64,000 bases of DNA. It comes from Cloeon dipterum. Lineage: Eukaryota > Arthropoda > Insecta > Ephemeroptera > Baetidae. The stretch covers positions 18,993,681 to 19,057,680 of the forward strand of contig NC_088786.1 in the NCBI RefSeq assembly GCF_949628265.1, written 5' to 3'. Under the pieces are notes generated by a model. It was not told the origin of the DNA. It searched no databases and saw only the letters and a list, made by a program, of their open reading frames with translations. A program made the translations under genes and the position numbers. Shown here one piece after another: positions 24,168 through 35,220 of the stretch (its first letter is position 1; each line of letters opens with the position of its first letter).

Positions 24168-26521
24168 ATGACATCAGCCTTCAGCAGTAATGACCAGAGT
24201 GCCATCGAGAGGATGGTGGATGAAACACCCAAAGAAGTCACGCCAATGGACCAAGTAATGGGCGTTTACGATCTTCATCGATGCGTCAGGTGGATTGTGG
24301 AGCTCGGGCTAAGAAGAATTTGCCTCCAGTTTCCCAATCACCTCTTGCCGGATTCTGTCCAAGTTTGTCAGATTCTTAAAAGAGAAACCAAGCAGGAAAT
24401 TTACATTTTAGGCGACACAAATTATGGAAGGTGCTGTTTTTTGCTCTACGTGTTTTACGCAGTAAATTAAACTAGCAATTTTGCAGCTGTTGCATTGACT
24501 TCATCGCTGCCGAGCACGTGCCATCAGATGGAATAATTCACTTTGACGACTCCTGCCTGTCAAATGCTGCGAATCCAAAAATTCCAGTTCTTTTCGTTTT
24601 CCCTAAGACAAGGTTGTGCGATAATGGAGCAAAATTAAAGTCAAACTTGGAGCATGCAATCGATACATTAGGGAAGAGCGTGCTAATTTTCAATTGTCAT
24701 TGCCTACATGAACTAGGTAAAACTTGATGCATTTAAAAAAGACTATTGCTGAAAAATAATAATTTTAATTCCAGATGACATGAAAGATTTAAAAGAAAAG
24801 ACAGTTGTTAGTCAGCTTCTTACTGGCGAAAGGGAAAGTTTTTCCCAAGTATTGTGTGAAGGCACTTGCAGCCAAGATTGTAACAAAAACAGTACGTACA
24901 TAGTGAATGATAAATTTACAGAGAGTTTTTAATTTGAATTCCAGGCTCGAATAAGTCGAGACACAAGTTCGAGAGTTTTGGCCGAGGATTTTGTCTTCCA
25001 GATGAAACAAATTTAGCTGATGTTACATTAATTTATGTTGGAACTGAAGATTCATTTTTGCAAAACCTCGTGGCATCCTGGAGTCATAAATTTAAAAGCA
25101 TTTACTGTCTGAACCCTGAAGGCGAAAGGTGAGAGTTCTTTTCGACATTGAAGATAATTATTTGCTGACTGTGAGCTCTTAGATTTGACCCTCTGTTCAA
25201 TTACTCTCGCTTTTTGCGGCAACAACTCCGTCTGTCGCTTGAAGTGAAAGAAGCAAGATCAGCAGCCTTGGTTGTGGCAAACCCCGCTGATCCTTCTATT
25301 CAAAAAGCTATCAGGCACGCCAGGGAACTGCTCAAGAGCAGACCTAGCCCTCCAAAAGTCTACACTCTGGCAGTGGGAAAGCCCAATCCAGCCAAGCTGG
25401 CCAATTTCATGGTACACTCCCTCAATACAAATTGGAAAGGAAACTAAGGATTCGATGTTTTAGTTTTTGGCAAGGCAAAATCAGTGACATTCAAGGAGCT
25501 AGAAACACCACCTGAATGTGAGAAATATTCTCGATTCAACGGAATTTGCAAGTTATGGAGCTCAAAAAAGTTTAATCCATTAGAGGTTAAACATAGGAAT
25601 TGATTAAAAATTGTGATTGTTTAGGTTCAAAGTAATTTTTATTGCGGATCAGCAGAGCAGCTATGTACATACCCACATCCAGAAAACCACAAACACATTA
25701 CAAAACATTGTTTTGATAACAGAGGGTAAAATAAAATCGAATTGGACATTTAGGGAAATTTGACATTTTTTTAGAGTGCTAAATATGATCCATATGATCA
25801 ATTTTTCACATCAAACTTGGTCTTTGTACTCCTGTAAAATCTTGAACTCCCGTAAATCGCAAAAATGGTTAAATCGGAAAATTTCCACCACATGCACACC
25901 AAGAACAACTAAAAGAGTCAAAACGTGTCACCAAAAACTATAACGTTGAATCCTAAGAATTTCCTTGAGAGCTAACTATTTTTTAACCATATTTCTCACA
26001 GGAAATCGACGTTTTCATTGTGCTTGCGTGTCCGAACAACCCCCTGATTTCTCCAGGCAGCAGGCACGCAGAAAGCAAGGAATTCTACAAACCCATCGTC
26101 AGTCTGACCGAAGTTGAATTAGCCTTGAACAAAGCCAGAAGCAACGCCTCCACTGACTACAAGGATCTGCTAGAAGGTGCAGTGGATTAAATAACATCAA
26201 AATGAGTTTTTTTTTTCAAAAACTATTTATTCAGGTGGCTTTGATTACGTGCCTTTCGAAGGGCATGACTACTCAGAGGCTGACACTTCCTTGCTGACTG
26301 GAAAGATTATTGACCTGAGTATTGACAGCAAGATTGAGATTCCGAACGCGTTGGTTTCCAATGAAGACAACCTGAGGGTAGCCAACCTATCTGTGGGCTC
26401 TTTGCTGGCCAGTAGGACGTGGCAGGGACTGGACCCTGAGCTTGGACAGACCAGTCCCAGCACCTTGACTGAAGGGAGGTCTGGAATTGCCTATGCCTAT
26501 CAGGCAGAGCCAAATAAATGA
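24168..26521 (+). CDS. DPH2: 2-(3-amino-3-carboxypropyl)histidine synthase subunit 2 (diphthamide synthesis)
   Basis: Seven exons: 24168-24430, 24487-24716, 24775-24891, 24945-25128, 25183-25411, 26002-26176 and 26235-26521, all in phase, 494 residues (human 489). Family motifs: LQFPNHLLPDSV, GDTNYGSCCID (split across exons 1 and 2, with the conserved Cys pair), FGRGF, YTLAVGKPNPAKLANF, EIDVFIVLACP, FYKPI and near the end SRTWQGLDPELGQT and GIAYAY. With DPH1 it forms the iron–sulfur enzyme that transfers the aminocarboxypropyl group of SAM to a histidine of translation factor eEF2, the first step to diphthamide. I chose the ATG at 24168 because MTSAF lines up with the family start; another in-frame ATG lies at 24117. 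Intron 5 is unusually long and has coding-like content. Confidence 0.96.
25448..25730 (+). other. Coding-like stretch inside DPH2 intron 5, unrecognised
   Basis: Two open pieces in one frame read as protein: about 25448-25587 (GFDVLVFGKAKSVTFKEL, then a C-x10-C stretch) and about 25625-25728 (NFYCGSAEQLCTYPHPENHK, then ITKHCFDNRG and a stop). A 41-base GT–AG segment between them (25588 to about 25624) would join them in frame. An AATAAA motif follows the stop directly. The frame is also continuous with read-through of DPH2 exon 5 except for one stop at 25445-25447. It could be the 3' end of a decayed nested gene, or an alternative last exon set. I do not recognise the family. Confidence 0.35.
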
Positions 26522-26764
26522 ATAAAAATTATTTGATAGTAATTTTTTTTCCTATCTTATTCACTTGTAGCGTTTGGGCTAGTCACGACTTACAGATTTC
26601 AAATTTCCACCTTTTCTGCTGAGCAATGGGACTTGTCTGGTACTGTTTAGCTCAATTCCTCAGTTTCTTACAATTGACGCGCAGTAGTACAAAACTACCT
26701 CGTACATATCTTTGACTTTTTTTCAGCTGCAACAAAAAACTAATGTTTCAGAGTGTACAAGTAA

Positions 26765-26980
26765 TTGGCCTTTCTGCTTGTGCATCTTTTAGTTGAACTA
26801 TAGAGTGAGTTAAATTTTGTCTGCCATAAGCCACTACCTGCCTACCAACTTATTGAGAGATTAATGATGTGGTTAGTTTTGTGGCCCAGTGCGGTGGATC
26901 GGGTATTACTTAATCCATTCCATTGTTGGATTCATCCAACGGTACATTGATAATATGGTGCGTGCATTGGATTTCACAAC
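26765..26980 (+). mobile_element. Candidate tRNA-derived SINE insertion
   Basis: About 210 bp present in unit 1 but missing from the matching place in unit 2 (near 35340). It contains TGGCCCAGTGCGG at 26882, close to a Pol III A box, and TTGGATTCATCC about 45 bases later, a loose B-box match. No clear poly-A or simple tail and no clean target duplication were found, so the class is tentative. Confidence 0.3.
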
Positions 26981-29263
26981 AATAATAAATTTAATGAGTT
27001 TGCTTCATAGGAATAGAAATCCAAGCAGTTCTATTTCAAAATATTTTTGAGGTAGACTCTTTTGACTCTCCTTAACCTTCAATTTTGTTCATCATTTTAC
27101 GAAAAATGTTTAGGGTTGCATGGTACTTAGCTCCAAAATCTTGACTTCGATCAACATTCATTTGAAGTGAGGCATACAAAGAAATGTATTTTCATTTGCA
27201 CTCATTGAATTTCCTTTTTTAATGTAATAAATTTTTGGCTTGCGACGTTTTGAACTAAGGATTGTGATGATGGAAGAGCGACTCTGGAGGCATTATAATA
27301 ATGTTTTTCGCTCATCAACGATAGAGCGAGTTTTCATACTTGTTTTCAACGGATTATGTGAGGCTGACAATTTACATATATGGTGTTGATTAAATTTGAT
27401 TATTTGATTTGTAAAATATTTTATTGGAGAATTTTTCTCTTAGCCGCCCACCTGGATGAAATACCATTAGAAATACAGTATAAAATATAGAGATAAATCT
27501 CAGTTTTATAACATTTTATTTTTACTTAGTTTTTAATTTGAAACTGTACGTTCTGTTTACAGACGTGGCGGTGCAGTGCAAATGGTTAGGAAAATTCGAC
27601 ATTTTTTACCTTACTCTGTGCTATAGCATATACTCGAAAAATTTGTGTTAAGGACACACTCACAATTTTTTTTACGATGTTATGATGTGTGCTCTGAGCA
27701 GTGTACATATCACACTCAACTCGTCCATTTTTTGCCATTGATTTACTGCCATCAACTTTTCATATCTGTTAAAATCTTGAAGCGCCGTGTACGGAATATA
27801 ATACGTATTATTTTTTGTGCATAATTTTCATGTGATATGAATGACAAAATCTTTTGTAATGTGAGTGTGCCACTAATAATTGTAAGCTTTCCACTAATTA
27901 ACTTAGCTTTCCTCAAGGCATTCTGTTTGGCTGCATCATCATGCACTTCCTTGGAAATGCGCTTGTGGTTTAGAATCGGACGTTGCTGCATTTTTGAACC
28001 AGAAATTCTGCTATAAAATACCGAATAGATGAACACACCGAATTTTTATCACTCTTTCATATAATAATAAATAATGTACCGTGCCCCGTGCCACATGATG
28101 TGGTGAAACCAAAGCTTAAAATACATAATAAGTGAATATAAATATGAACATATAACATATATATACAATATAGCCATTATCTAACAATAAGTATAAACTA
28201 AATCAGAAAGTTAAACATGAAAATTAGCTAGTAAATGTTTTTCATTTTTGTTTTATCTTTGACAGTGAAATTTTAAATTATATAATATACGGTTATAATG
28301 TGTATTATAAATTGGGCAAAATGCCTCATGGAGAATGTTTGATATTATTGAATAGAGTTTTCGGAAAGATAAATTAGAATCGGCAAGGGGGTTCCACCGT
28401 TTAATGCCACGTACGTTTTCAAGCGATTCTGTTAAATAGCAAAAGAAAAAAATAGTATAAAGCCGAATAGAATATCAATTCCTATTCTTTAGAAAATTGA
28501 ATTGTAAATAACATACTCTCGATCTGTTTTCATGTAATTCTTTTATAGTCTTTATAAAGCATTCCATGGTTCAGATTTGAGCATTAATAATGTGTAAGCG
28601 ATATCGCCTATTAAACTAAAAAACAGTCAAAACTCAAAACATATGAGCTGTATATATGCATTCTCGCGTGCAGCTGCGATTTATGAAACAGCAATCCTGG
28701 TCAAGTGTCATGTTGCGCATCGTCCAAAGAAAAGTGCATAAAGGTTTCCCACTATTATAAGATGATTAAGGTTAAGAAAGCGTTCCATTTCGTATGATTA
28801 TTATTTCAAAATATCAATATCTAAAAATTAGTGAGCTATTTAATTACATAAAATCTTTTGCGAAAGAAAAATCTATTGAAACAAATGACAAAACTTGACT
28901 AAAATACAATCGAGTATCACTTTTTCGAAGGATTTTCTAACTTTACCTTTCAATTTGTATGTATTTTAGCTTCAAAGCAGTAGTTTATTATGGATCACCT
29001 GGGCGTGCAACGCGTTGCCATTGGCAGCTCATTATGTTTCACATAAAAGTAAAAATAACATCCTCTCCGCATATAATTAATTTTTCTAGCGTGTTGGCTG
29101 CGTACTAGATCAAATTAAATTTGCACTCTAAATAAGCTCAGGTTCAACTGGCCGTGAAGTTGCGCATTTTAACCAAGGTCTTGATTTAATTGTTTTGTTT
29201 TATTGCCATCACAAAATATTCGCGAAAATCTTAGTTTCGCTTTGAGCTCTAGGTCTGGCTATA

Positions 29264-29426
29264 TTGTTAGATAGTAGAGGTGAAAAGATGGCCACATTGG
29301 GCCCAAGCTCCTTTGCGGCCACTTGGGCCACTCAGGCACCATGTTATCCGCCCGGCGGTGTTATTGGGGCCTGGGACCAAGTCATGAGCTCATAGCCCAC
29401 GGGAAGAGCTGGGCAAAGGTTATAAA
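29264..29426 (+). repeat. Dispersed repeat family R1, copy c
   Basis: A short copy with AAGATGGCCACATTGGGCCC and GCCCGGCGGTGTTATTGGGG. The matching site in duplication unit 2 (about 41425-41440) lacks it, so it moved in, or was lost from unit 2, after the duplication. GTTA borders both sides in a way that could be a 4-bp target duplication. Confidence 0.6.
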
Positions 29427-29765
29427 AAAACGCGCAGACACAGCCATTTCAATTTTCAATAGTTTTTCGTTAAAAATTCATTTTTAAAAGAATCATGTCG
29501 ATTATTGAGTAAGACCTCCTATGCAGTGTGTAACATGAATTATTATGACGAAATTTCTTCTCAAGTAAATTTCTCCCTGATCAAACAATGGAGAAATATA
29601 GTTGAATCGTTGGTAAATAGTGCATTTGAGAAATAAAAGCTAAATAGAAGCAATCTAAACATGCAGGTGCAATATGCGGAAAGAGTTTTTTGAGAGAGGT
29701 GAGGGGGAACTTCACATAATATAAGGAGGCAACGGCGCGAGGCGCGTTTTTGTCCATCTCTATTG

Positions 29766-32700
29766 ATGTTCCCGTACACGTGGATCGAGGGCCGCTCGTG
29801 GGAGCCCATCAGGGGGCTCCAGCTGCACGACCTGGGCCTCGACCAGGCCTTCCTCAACCTCTCCTCGCGGCTCAGCAAAAATACGTGGGTCTACTTTCAG
29901 CATCAACCATGTTTCAAGGCGAGATGGACTTTTAATTTTCTATATTTTGCATTAATTTAACAAATTGAAATTGTTTGATTTATTTTTTCTACAATTATTA
30001 TTAAGTTCTGTTCAACAGAGATCTGACATGAAATATAAATATAAATTAAACCGTACTTGTTTGACACTATCAGTTTAATTTGGTTGTGACAGTAATTATT
30101 TTAAATATTTACTAAAAATTCATGCAGTGGATAAGTTAGATAAAATTAAAGACTTCGATCAACATTTAATTAATTGAATATTATTACTTCTTCAGACACC
30201 ATCTCTGGAATTTTGTGCTTTAATTAAACATTCTCTATCCATAACAACGATTGGAATCTCAGAAAAAAATCATCTAAATTTCACAGCCCTATATAACCTA
30301 TTATGCTAGTTGCAGCCTCCGCGCAGAAATATTATTGCCACCGCCGAGAGGGAAGAATGTGTTTGGGCATGTGCCAAAGCGAAAGCACCGAGCGATAAAT
30401 AGGTTTTTTATAATAAGCATTGCTCGTGGTGCGGATACTCTTGCAGCTTCAAATTTTGTTTTAGTTCTGTTTACAATAGAATACCATTTAGTTCTATGAT
30501 GTTTTTCTTTTTTTTTCTTTTAATTTTTTTTTTGGCATTTTAAATTATGACAATTTGAATCATTGTAAAGAATAACTTGAATTGTTTACTCTTAACAGAA
30601 GCCTAAGCCTGAAAAATGCTGGCGTGTAATAATTGTTGTGGTGCTCTTAATTACTCGCTTTAGGATAATCCAGTTTTTCTGCTTTTTATTAAAATCCGAA
30701 AATGTCCCCATTTTTTATGAAAAATCTCGTTTGATCAGTGCACCCAATACTCGCTGCTTAGCGAAGTCGCAGCACACAACTCATCAACCGTCAAAATCAG
30801 CTCTGTGTACGACCTGGACATGCTGGTGTTGAACGAAAACGCCGGCACCACCTTCGACCTCGTGGACTACCACGCAAAAGTGCTCGAGTGCTCTCACCAA
30901 ACGAGCTTTGGCGAGTTCGGCATTTACGACCTTATCATATCTGCGAATGGAAATGAAACCGAGTGCCGAATTGAGACCGTCCAGCCTCCCGTCGACATCG
31001 TCTTGCGTAAAAATTAAAAGTAGCATTTTATTATCAAATAAGGCAACCCTTGTCGCTCGGCGTATAGCTGTGTTCGCGGTAGCGATGATGTCCATCATTT
31101 TTCTCACCCTTACTTCCGGCTGCTATTACCTGTGGAAGCACTGGAATCGTTGGCACAAGGCTGATGAGCGGAATTCGGACACTGAGAGCAACAGCGAATA
31201 TACTATAAACAAGGGTGGCAGCAAGGTCAAAAAGCTCACGAACAGACTGAAATCACTCGATGCCTTCAGAGGGTGAGTTAACTTTTAGCATATTTATTTT
31301 AATTATCACACATGCCCTTTAATTATGATTCATAATAGGTGCCCAATTTATATATGATATGGTTGGCTAATTTTTTTGCTTGATAAAAGTTGGTATTAGT
31401 TTAATATGATATATTTTAAATTTGTGTAATTTAAAAACGATTTCGTTTCATAATAAAACCTCTTTTAATTGTTTTTAAGGGTTCATGGTTGATGAATCCA
31501 GATTAATTATTCCAACATTTTTTAAAGTCCGAGTAAAACTGAGTAAAACGTAAAATAATTTTACTTTGCGTTTGTTGCTTTTTTAATGAAAAAACTCTTG
31601 ACAAAAATAAATTAGCTATTTATCTAACTTATTGACGTATAACAACAGGTCTTAAAAACTAGCCCCGGTGAAATTTTTGCTGAAAAGGGACGAAACAATT
31701 GGTTTAAGTGCCACGTGAAAAAAAAACTGAAAAATCTAAAGTCTTACTGATCCATAACAGTTTTTGCGTTGTGCCTCTGCTGTTCTACAATGGCTACATG
31801 GGTGGCTACCAAAAATTGGAGCATGCTGTCTGGGAAGGAATGCCAATCGCCGAGTTGCCTTTCCCCTGGTAAAAACATTTTTCATCACAGCAAATAATAC
31901 TTTTCATTCTAAACCAAATGCACAGGTTCCTTTGGATTACTGCAGTCTGTATTCCTCTCAAATTTAAAAACGTAATGGAGAACGGGGAGCCGAGAGGAAA
32001 AATATTGTTAGAAATCTTCAAAGTAAGTTTGATCGCAATAGGCACGATTCAAATTAAATTATTGTAAAAAATTTTACGTATAGCGCTTCGTCTTTCTGTT
32101 TGTGCTCGGCTTGATGGTAAACAGCGTGATTCAAGGAGTGCAACTAGAGACGATACGTTACTATGGCGTTTTGCAAAGGATTGCCTTCATGTGCCTCTTT
32201 GCTGGCGGCATTTTCGTTTTGTCCTGGCCTAAAAACTACCAGGAAGTATGACATATATTAAATGCATTATTTTATAATTAAGTGTTAATCTGAAATTATT
32301 GCAAAAGTGAAAAACTAAATCCCTTTTGCTTGGATTTTAGACATACACAGTAAATCGACTATAATGAATTGAATTATCTAAAGCAAGACCTGTATGAATG
32401 TTAAACTTAATGTGACAATAACTGGTTAAAATATAAAATCATTAGCACACATATGAAACGAAAAACACATTGGAATTTATAATCCCTCTATTTTTAATCC
32501 TATAATTTCAGTAGCATCGATTACAGATTACTGTTAAAATAATTGATTAACTTTCAATAATAAATTTCGTTGATTCATAATTTAACAATACAACACAGCC
32601 TTTCTTTAATTTTGAATAGTATTCTGGAAGCCACAGTGACATCCGAGTTTTGCTGCCTCAATGGGTTATTCACGGCGTGATCCACTTGCTGTATCTCTGC

Positions 32701-34127
32701 CTAGTTTTCTTCTTGCCCATCCCTGGATGTCCTACGTATGCAATCAACGAATAAAATTTTGAAAATTTTCAACAATTTGAAATTTATTGCACAGTGGCTA
32801 CGTGGGGCCTGGCGGAATAAGCGAGGGGGGCAAGTATTTCAACTGCACCGGTGGAACATTTGGCTATGTGGACAAACTGCTGCACGACGAGCGTCATTTG
32901 TTCGACGCCCCGACCACCAAGGACGTTTACAAGGTCAAGGTTTTCGACCCTGAAGGACCTTTTAGTGAGTAATGCGATGGTTATGTCGTCGCAACAAATT
33001 TTTAATCTCATTTGTGTAGGCAACCTCCCGTCTCTGCTGACGATGATCCTGGGCGTCCAGGCAGGAACTATCCTGGTCATGCACCACGGCTGGTCGGCGA
33101 GAAAGAACCGGCTGCTCTCTTGGGGCTTTATCTGCATTTTTCTCGGTTTGGTTCTGCACTTCAGTAATGCCATACCTATCAACAAACAACTCTGGTAAGC
33201 ACAAAATTTTCCATCGTATTTTTCGGCAACAACGCACGAAAATTGTATAATTTAAAAATGAATAAAAATAAAACTATTTGGGGTGATTAAAAATAAATTT
33301 CACGGTACTTTTTTCCTTATTGGAAATCCTCTTTACTGGATGGTAGTTAGCAGCTTTGAAGAAGGTACAAAAAATTTGTATTTTTCCTTCTAGAATTATT
33401 AGAATGTTTTAGGAGTTATAGCTTTTTTGGCTAATAATTAGTTGAATTTTGCAGTAAGAGAGATTTTTATCACACACGGAGATGCGAGTTGCGCGGTTGT
33501 CTAAACTTTCTAACTTGTCGTTTGCGTTTGCACTTAATAGAGATGAGTGCAGGCAGATGTTTTCAAGGATCGCTGATTCAAAATCCCCTGCAGCTAATTC
33601 TGTTGTTTGAATTTTACATTGGAGAAACAGCTGATGTATAGTACAAGAACATGTGTGAATATAATTTTTCTTTTGTAAAATTTTAGCTTTCCATTCCTTG
33701 TTGATCATCTATATGGGGGTTTATATAGTCATTGTAAATTCAATTTTCGTGAAATAAAAAATTGTCATTTTAGGAACACTTCCTACTCTTTGGTGACTGC
33801 AGGCGGAGCATTCATTTGCTTCACTTTGTTCATCTACCTAATTGACAAGATTCAACTGTGGAATGGATTCCCCCTAGTTTCTCTTGGTACGCATTTCATT
33901 GCATTTTTCAAACCTCTTCAGTGAGCAAATTCATTTTATTTTCAGGATTAAACTGTCTGGCTTTGTACATTGGTAGCAAAGTTGCATCAAATATTTTCCC
34001 GTGGCACTTCGCCTATGGAAAAATGGACACCCACTTTATACGTCTCATCGATTCCTGCTGGAGCGTTTTTATTTGGGCCTTGATAGCGATGTTTTTGCAC
34101 AAAAAGAAAATTATTATCTCTGTATGA
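29766..34127 (+). CDS. HGSNAT: Heparan-alpha-glucosaminide N-acetyltransferase, copy 1
   Basis: Eleven exons: 29766-29918, 30739-31006, 31068-31272, 31761-31868, 31926-32022, 32084-32245, 32620-32735, 32795-32964, 33020-33194, 33774-33886 and 33946-34127, in phase, 582 residues. Family marks: LGLDQAFLNLSSRL and CFKC in the luminal part, RLKSLDAFRG before the membrane core, EHAVWEGMPIAELPFPW with His230 at the place of the catalytic His of human HGSNAT, and GYVGPGGISEGGKYFNCTGG with DPEGPF. About eleven membrane segments follow the luminal part. The enzyme moves acetyl from cytosolic acetyl-CoA onto terminal glucosamine of heparan sulfate inside lysosomes. The first intron uses a GC donor (AAG|GCGAGA). 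No signal peptide is encoded by the visible first exon, so an upstream exon may be missing. Intron 2 is only 61 bp. Confidence 0.93.
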
Positions 34128-34470
34128 TTTCCACTATAACAAAAAATATCAGTTGAAATGAAATTTGTTTTGTCCATTTTTCTGCATCAGTTGCGGTAAA
34201 AGATCTTGATGGTTAAGGAAGGACTCAATAATTTAAAATAAAATAAAACACTAATTGCATTATTGAATATATACGATTTTTGAAATATGTAAAAAGTGTT
34301 TAAAAGTTATCTCATCGCATGACTAGTGTGAACTTTGCAAAAAAATCATAGCAATGATTATATTTTCTAGAAATAGCACTAAAAAATAGGAATTTATAAA
34401 ATATCGTTATTTTTGAAACTCAAAAACCCTTCGAAAAAAGTAAAACATTTTATAGCTCTGGATCTTTGTA
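34128..34470. other. Spacer at the duplication junction
   Basis: AT-rich DNA after HGSNAT copy 1. Likeness to the region after copy 2 fades near 34215, and the copied DPH2 end starts near 34471, so the junction lies here. No gene is seen. Confidence 0.55.
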
Positions 34471-34647
34471 TTAATTTCCATGGAAGACAACCTGAGGGTA
34501 GCCAACCTATCTGTGGGCTCTTTGCTGGCCAGTAGGACGTGGCAGGGACCGTACCTGGACCCTGAGCTTGGACAAACCAGTCCCAGCACCTTGACTGAAA
34601 GGAGATCTGTAATTGCCTATGCTTATCAGGCAGAGCCAAATAAATGA
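34471..34647 (+). pseudogene. DPH2 3' fragment (duplication scar)
   Basis: The last ~57 codons of DPH2 (compare 26351-26521) are repeated here without the rest of the gene. It keeps DNLRVANLSVGSLLASRTWQ, has a 6-bp in-frame insertion after the WQG codons, and ends in the same stop followed by AATAAA. It has no promoter or upstream exons, so it should not make DPH2. It marks the left end of duplication unit 2. Confidence 0.9.
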
Positions 34648-34802
34648 ATAAAAATTCTTTCTGTTATAAAATAAGATAATTTATATGTAGTTTGTTTACG
34701 TTCCTCTCCACTCATTAACGTTCGGGCTAGTCACCGCTTGCAAGTTTCTATAAATTTCACCTTTTCTGCTGAGCAATGGGACTTGTCTGGTAATGTCAAG
34801 CT

Positions 34803-35220
34803 TGTAGGCGTCCCGCCACGAATATTCTCGTGATTATATTTTTTTTCTCGATCATATCGCCTGTTGTCACTCTTTCTTTATGATAAGCGCTTCTCCTTTG
34901 CCCTCTTTGTAATACTCCTTACTGACCGCTTACCCTCGCTCGCAACTCGCAACCGGTCATGTCACTCTCAAGATCTCTGGCCAGGTGCCGCTCAAGCGGG
35001 CAACGAATACCTGAAGTAATTATTAGACCCGAAGACGCTAATGGGGTAAGACTATTATTTTTACTGTGATAATTATTGTTATATTATTGACACGCTCTTT
35101 GCATATTGTAATTATTGTAAAGCATATATACATATATATTTCAGTCCAAATTATGGACTTCAATAAACCAACTACTAACAAAATTCACTTATTTTATTTC
35201 GCTGGAAAACACCTTCCACA
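34803..35220 (+). mobile_element. Solo LTR (retrotransposon fossil)
   Basis: A 418-bp insertion in duplication unit 2; unit 1 shows the empty site near 26650. It begins TGTAGGCGTCCCGCC and ends CTTCCACA, the TG...CA ends typical of LTRs, and has AGCT/AACT at its borders, consistent with a 4-bp target duplication. An AATAAA motif lies inside. No internal retroelement region is attached, so it is a recombined solo LTR, younger than the duplication. Gypsy or BEL/Pao type cannot be decided from this alone. Confidence 0.55.

Larger units (their letters stand above)
26522..29765. other. AT-rich spacer of duplication unit 1
   Basis: No gene is supported. It matches the spacer of unit 2 in patches. 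A tRNA-like insertion candidate (26765-26980) and repeat copy c (29264-29426) are absent from the matching places in unit 2. The sequence at about 29485-29700 is well conserved with 41505-41720 and is probably the HGSNAT upstream region. Confidence 0.5.
26357..34215 (+). repeat. Segmental duplication, unit 1
   Basis: From the DPH2 last exon to just past HGSNAT copy 1. It matches 34471-46115 in the same order: DPH2 3' end, spacer blocks (for example the CTTTTCTGCTGAGCAATGGG block and the AAGAAAGCGTTCCATTTC block), then all eleven HGSNAT exons and introns. The spacer has diverged much more than the exons, with several unit-specific insertions. Confidence 0.9.

Noticed and set aside
30784-31107. 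Minus-strand ORFs across HGSNAT exons 2-3 (and 42440-42811)
   Set aside because: Antisense shadows of the HGSNAT coding frame; the sense frame is in phase across all exons.
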